Below, one piece after another: positions 59,332-64,000 of a stretch of 64,000 bases of DNA. A program made the translations under genes and the position numbers. The DNA is from Tricholomella constricta (Eukaryota; Basidiomycota; Agaricomycetes; Agaricales; Lyophyllaceae), in NCBI GenBank assembly GCA_013368375.1, contig JAACJP010000032.1:124001-188000 (forward strand), given 5' to 3'. The notes under the pieces were generated by a model, which searched no databases, had not been told where the DNA came from, and worked only from the letters and a program-made list of their open reading frames with translations. Numbering within the stretch: the first letter of the stretch is position 1; every line of letters starts with the position of its first letter.

Positions 59332-61598
59332 TGACATGTGGTTCCTATGACCTAGGAGCTTACTCGGACATCTTTTGGCAAGCTATTATCTATCCGTACT
59401 CATCGAAACCTTTACTTTCCCTTGCTGTATCCAGTTGCCATACTTATGACGATTTAGTTACAAAGATATTCATCAGGGCGCGTAGTCCGTGAGTGAATGT
59501 GGCCTGAATCCTAAATATACTCAAGGTTTCTCGACAAATGTCTCCCCTCGGCATTCCGATAGGCAAGAATATGGAGATACTCAATGTAAGTGAGCATCGC
59601 GAAGCTCGCTGAGCAATGGTCAGTGGGGAACTCGGAGGCGCCTGTGTCGATTTTGTTATATTTGGGGTTGATGGTTATGAAGCGACATTCCCAGATCTCC
59701 TTCCGTTCTGCTTCCGTTGCTAAGGACTCCCGTGGCGGGAACGATTCCATGCGTATAGAATTCTGTAAAAAGACGGAAGCCGACCGCTTAAGGCCGTGTA
59801 AATAGATCATACAACACGTAGATAACACATCGTTCGAGTGACCGAGAACGCATGTGGGTGCGGACTGTGGTTGTTGTCCCCTGTTTGTAGTAGGAAGTTA
59901 TCGTCTCCGCCCCGCCCTCCTTAAGGCTTCTTGCTGAGCACATACCTCGCTCTCGGCCGGTGTAATTATGTCGGAAATTGAAGCCCTGCATCCGAGATGG
60001 CCCAATTGAGGACCCATAAGGTACCGCCATGTTGACGGTGTGGGGAACATCAAGTGATGAAATCCTGATCAGCCCTCGGGGCCTCTATCTCAGGCACGGC
60101 GTTGACGAAGATCCTTGCTCGACAACGCATACCAGGAAAGTAAGCTCGTGTGAATCGTCGACCTCAGGGCCCTCCTCGTTGGTGACGACGCTCGACCACA
60201 GCCTGCATCGGCATATTGACGATTGGCTAACCGGCCTAAGCTTTGCTTCGAATGGACTGCGTGTGCATTGGCCGTAACCTGATAGACATCGTGGTTTTCG
60301 TTTTAGAAGTCTTTCTGGGGAGATATTGGCGAGCAATGGCGACCAGTGAGATCACAGGGCCCTCAGGCACAAGATAGGTATATCCTGAGTGCCTGTAACA
60401 CCCTTATTGTTTGATCACCTCGTTCACGGTTGCGGCATACCTTGCAGGCTGGAGAAGCAGCGCCCCACTGTGGCACACCGTGGTAAGGACCGGAAGAAAA
60501 CCGGGTAACTCGGATCATGCAAGGCTAATTTAGGAGAATTATAGAGGGAGTTTCTGAAAGAAAGCCAAAAAGTTGACTGCGCAAGGCGGGTTTCTCCGAA
60601 CGATGTTCTCAATTAAAGCCAGCGGGGTATGCGTCTGAGTACATATGAAGCGACAAAAGGCAACCATGCAACGTCAATTAAACACAGTCATGCGGGCCGG
60701 TATGATATCGCCACGTGTGGCCGGAGAACCTTGACAACGTTTTGACAACGTGGCTTGTTCCGTCTCTTCTTCTGAATGTTCTTTCCGATAACGCCAGCGT
60801 TCTCAAGGAGTCAGAACCCGACGACACTCCCCTATGTTGTCGTCGATGGTACACGTGGTCAAGGTCGTTGCTATCTTCGTCTACTTGCTGGAGATGACCA
60901 AGGCAACACATCACCGCATCATCAATAAGGCGCGCCAGATAGGGTGACCTCGATAATTAGTATCAAGCCGTAGCGGCAGATTCGGAAGGAAAAGAGAGAT
61001 GCTGCAGGGTGCTGTATTCGAGCCAATGGTCTTTAGCGTAGAGTCAGTTTATAAATTAGTTGACGTTTGATTCGACGCCTGAATCATTCATGGCTCATAG
61101 ATTGCTCTTTTTTTACGGCAGGGGTGCCACAAGCGGTTTCATAAGGTACGCAGACCATTAAAATGAACGTTACCCACTAGATCGGGCTCCTCTTGCCCTG
61201 CAGCAACTCCAGGTGACGATTAACCGATACAGACATGCAAACGTTCCCACCACCTTGCCTGTGATCACAACGTCAGCTCATCGTAGATCCTGTGGTTTCC
61301 AAGTCCACCGTATGTATGTTGCTAATTTCTAGATGCGCAATGTTTGGACCCCATTTGGCTATTCGTACTGTGGTTGGTGCAATTCTGGAGCTGTACCTTG
61401 ACAATCTCGCATGGCTACCTCTACCACGCACCATGCGACGAGATGGTATTAGCATCGTTAAAGCGAAATCCAGAGCCAAGTAGGGGTCCATTCTTTCTGG
61501 ACGACCTACCTCTCGTGATCCCGGCTTATTACCTTCTTCAGTTTGCACCGAACAGTTAAAGGCGCGAGTGTCTCCGAATTATTTTCCAACATCACACA
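59332..61598. other. Intergenic, no gene supported
   Basis: About 2.3 kb. Small frames (for example 60029-60277 and 61292-61483) have no family motif. Exons upstream of the gene at 61599 may lie in 61250-61560, but I could not join them. Confidence 0.4.
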
Positions 61599-62536
61599 AT
61601 GGTTTTCCGTCTGCCTACCCATCTCGACTCCTTCGTCCCGCCTCCCTCCCAACAAACGCCTGACCAAAGGCCATGGAGAGGTGCACTCACTGTGAGCGGG
61701 ATGCGGTCGTCCGATCGGGGCAGCAGCCAGACAATTCGTGTCACGGCCGTCGAAACTGACGGCGACAAGTACGTGCAGGATTTTGACGATCTGATCGCCT
61801 GCTGATAACACTCTTCGCAGCAGGGCAGATCTCTGGCCATCACAGTTCTTTACTCAAATCATTCACCGCCCCATGTTAAAAGACTTTCAGTCCTGGGTGA
61901 AACGTCATGCCCCTCCTTTGTGTACTTTCATGCCAGATCGCCATCGTGATGCCAACATCAACACGGTCAACCAGACCACCTTTCGTTCCTTATCTCGAAT
62001 TCTATTCGAAAACCAAACTGTTGAGTCCCTCTCATAATGTGACATTATAGCAAATGTGAATTGTTTCATAGGTTGCTATTGCTTCTTGGGGAAGTGACGA
62101 CATTCCAGGCGCAGGTGTCATTATCTTTCCTGCCCAGAACTCGAGCTCCCTGCTGGTTGGGGCTTTATTTCTAACCAATCCCTTTCCCGCCTTCGTGACA
62201 AGCACTTCGTCTCCGCCGATACCACTCTCCCCTTCACAGATGCAAATGGCATACGGTGCCCAGTATCAACAACCTATCGCGACTTACGCGACTTCGTCTC
62301 GCCACCACAACTCCACGTCTTCTCAGCAACCGATGTCATACCCCACCAGCCCAGTAAATGACCCAGGATCCGATCATAGACGCCCACAGTACCGCTATAC
62401 TCAGCGCCCTTACTCCAATGACCGCTCTTCTTTATCGGCCGATTCTGCGTGGCCAGAAGTCAAGGACGAAGAAGATGGCAACTACACCACGTTCTCTCCA
62501 ACCAACGAATCCCCACACTATCCACGATCCGGATGA
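61599..62536 (+). CDS. Possible Med25/PTOV-like protein, three exons
   Basis: Exons 61599-about 61768, about 61822-62035 and about 62089-62536 join in frame with GT-AG introns. The sequence has RPWRGALTVSGMRSSD, DLWPSQFFTQIIHRPMLKDF, TFRSLSRILFENQTVAIASW and GAGVIIFPAQNSSSLLVGAL, ending in a Gln/Ser/Tyr-rich low-complexity tail. The order Trp-Arg-Gly strand, WPSQ, helix, then IFPAQN..LLVGALFL recalls the PTOV/ACID-type beta-barrel of Mediator subunit 25, but this is from memory of the pattern, not a search. A von Willebrand-type N-terminal part may be encoded upstream. If correct it would act in transcription activation. Confidence 0.5.
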
Positions 62537-62821
62537 ATGAATCCGCAATTCTCGGACCAACCCTTGTATCAATCATTGCGTTATCCCTCTCTTCTGCTCA
62601 TTAATTCTTCTGTATTTCTCACCTTCCGATCGCTATATCAACCTACTCACTGTATCGACATACCTCCTTTCGTTTGCTTTCGCATAGATGTTCGTTCCCC
62701 TTTCGTTCTGTTTACTTACCGGTTTTGTTATTTCCCCTAACCCCACTGTAGCATTTCGATTCCGCTTGTCCAGAATGTATCAATATCTGTCCAGAATAGA
62801 ACATACCCAGTGTTTATTATA

Positions 62822-63650
62822 TTACTCTGCAGATTCTCTCGAGGAAGCGCTCAAAGGTATGTGGTTATGGCGTCTCAACGCCGCTGCCGGCCTCTCCTGT
62901 CTCATCTGGCGAGGAAGCAGCGCCATACCGATAGCATACAACACCCAAAATACCTGGATCGCTAGTCAGCTAAGATCAGACAACCGAGAGACTTGGTTGC
63001 ATGCTTACAATAATAAATGCCAACCAAGCCTTCTTGGCCGACTGTGGTACCTGATGCAGGCCGCCAAGGGCGATGTTCCATTCGGTATACAAACCAGAAT
63101 AGACCTGGCAGACAGAAAATCCTCAGCATGCATATCGGGCCCCATATAGACCGCTCAAAAAAACCTGGGCGGCCGCGAGTATAAATATGACCAGACCCAA
63201 AAATACATGGAAGTAGTTTTGAGGCGGTCGGCGACCTCGGAACAACGACGGGAACTTGAAGTAGTGGATGAAAGTGCCAAGGACAAGCTGGACGAGATAA
63301 AGAATTATGAGCGCGAGGCCCGTCGCCTGATGGGCGTCCATAAAATGGCCCATTTTAAGCGTCTCCGTCGTCTGGTAACCCAACGCCCAACCGACAAAGA
63401 TGACCGGGCCGGAGATCGCTAGCTGTATGATCCAGTGCGCAGTCCACCACCTGAGCAGCAGCCATATGAGCAGAAGCCACTCGAATCGCAACCAAGAGTG
63501 ATGTTCAGCTCACTTGTTGGAAAATGTTCGGGTAAACCTAGCAACCAGGACGCCGATGGGAAGCAGGATAAGGAAGCCAATGGTACTGAGGATAGCATGT
63601 GCCTTGGCCTTCTGCTCGAGAGGCGTGAGGGGCAACGGTGTATCCGACAT
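62822..63650 (-). CDS. Cytochrome b561-type membrane protein
   Basis: Start 63650 (MSDTPLPLTPLEQKAKAHAI), stop 62822-62824. Four exons are predicted. Transmembrane helices with the b561 pattern: AILSTIGFLILLPIGVLVAR, WWTAHWIIQLAISGPVIFVG, HFMDAHQATGLALIILYLVQ and FHVFLGLVIFILAAAQ, with a last helix in AFIIVFWVLYAIGMALLP. Histidines at helix ends (KAHA, TAHWI, FMDAHQ, NYFHVF) fit two bis-His hemes. Such proteins pass electrons across membranes, often with a DOMON domain. None is visible upstream here, so this may be the short, DOMON-less form, though the window ends 350 bp further on. Confidence 0.82.
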
Positions 63651-64000
63651 GGGGAGTGAGCTAGGGATGAGTGGCTGTTCCAGTGTGCGCCAGCAGTATA
63701 AAGCCCAAATTCACGCTGTGAGAGCCGCAGCGCCCCCAGCGTTACTCATCCGCTCCAAGGGATGGATGCCATCAAGGAGGTTCAGAATACATCGTCAATC
63801 ATTGGCTGTCGAACGCGAATTAGGCAGGGTTTTCTCATCACAGGCCGTGTGCATGTCAGCAATGGCTGAAAATGGTGGCGGCACTCCCACTCCCTGAGAT
63901 ATAGATTCGTCAGTGCTCGACATTTGTGATTGTGCAAATGCATCCCAACGCAGGCGATGCAAAACGTTTAAAGTCTGAATAAGAATAGTACTAGTCAAAA
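63651..64000. other. Upstream region at window edge
   Basis: Possible promoter of the cytochrome b561 gene. A minus-strand frame (63795-63998) shows no motif. Cut by the window end. Confidence 0.4.

Noticed and set aside
37000..64000. Secondary-metabolite or sugar-use gene cluster around the galactosidases
   Set aside because: The interleaved genes (SOS7, PSF1, Polo kinase) are unrelated housekeeping genes, and no transporter or regulator of sugar use is present.

Overview
The window is nuclear DNA of a filamentous basidiomycete, most likely an agaricomycete. The evidence is dense genes with many 48-70 bp GT-AG introns, mushroom-type transposons (a chromodomain Gypsy element, a three-exon Tc1-like DDE element), and housekeeping genes of fungal type (TUP1, an ERK-type MAP kinase, Polo kinase, SOS7, PSF1, TSR3). 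All gene models were read by eye: exon joins rest on splice signals, matching codon phase and recalled family motifs, not on transcripts or database searches.

Left part (1-18.2 kb). One minus-strand gene, starting at 18157 and ending at 170, has been filled with transposons. It belongs to a repetitive agaricomycete family with a zinc-binding N-terminal region (DUF6729-like, from memory) and an RNase D/WRN-type 3'-5' exonuclease. Four insertions can be placed to the base from their target-site duplications: a 10,518 bp Gypsy element (6948-17465, duplication gccat), a 586 bp TA-flanked pogo/Tc1-type MITE (5591-6176), a 1,524 bp DNA element with 8 bp duplications (1859-3382), and a 345 bp solo LTR of the same Gypsy family (558-902). 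The Gypsy element is young (3 differences in 358 bp of LTR) with intact pol but broken gag. Between pol and the 3' LTR it carries a complete spliced antisense gene for a 630-residue protein with a perfect Gal4-type Zn2Cys6 spacing followed by a coiled coil. I consider this the most interesting feature of the window.

Middle-left (18.2-24.1 kb). A decayed possible transporter fragment and a 124 bp tandem repeat lie next to an intact 3,183 bp Tc1-like transposon (20178-23360) whose three exons encode an 857-residue DDE transposase. The neighbouring repeat copy preserves the empty target site.

Right part (24.1-64 kb). This is ordinary genic DNA: TSR3 (18S rRNA modification), a kinase-like gene with one frame break, an ERK-type MAP kinase, a short-chain dehydrogenase, the corepressor TUP1, three GH27 alpha-galactosidase paralogues (two tandem on minus, one on plus) around SOS7 (kinetochore) and PSF1 (replication GINS), Polo-like kinase, a long unidentified coiled-coil protein, a possible Med25/PTOV-like protein and a cytochrome b561-type membrane protein. 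Apart from the galactosidase group there is no sign of an operon-like pathway cluster.
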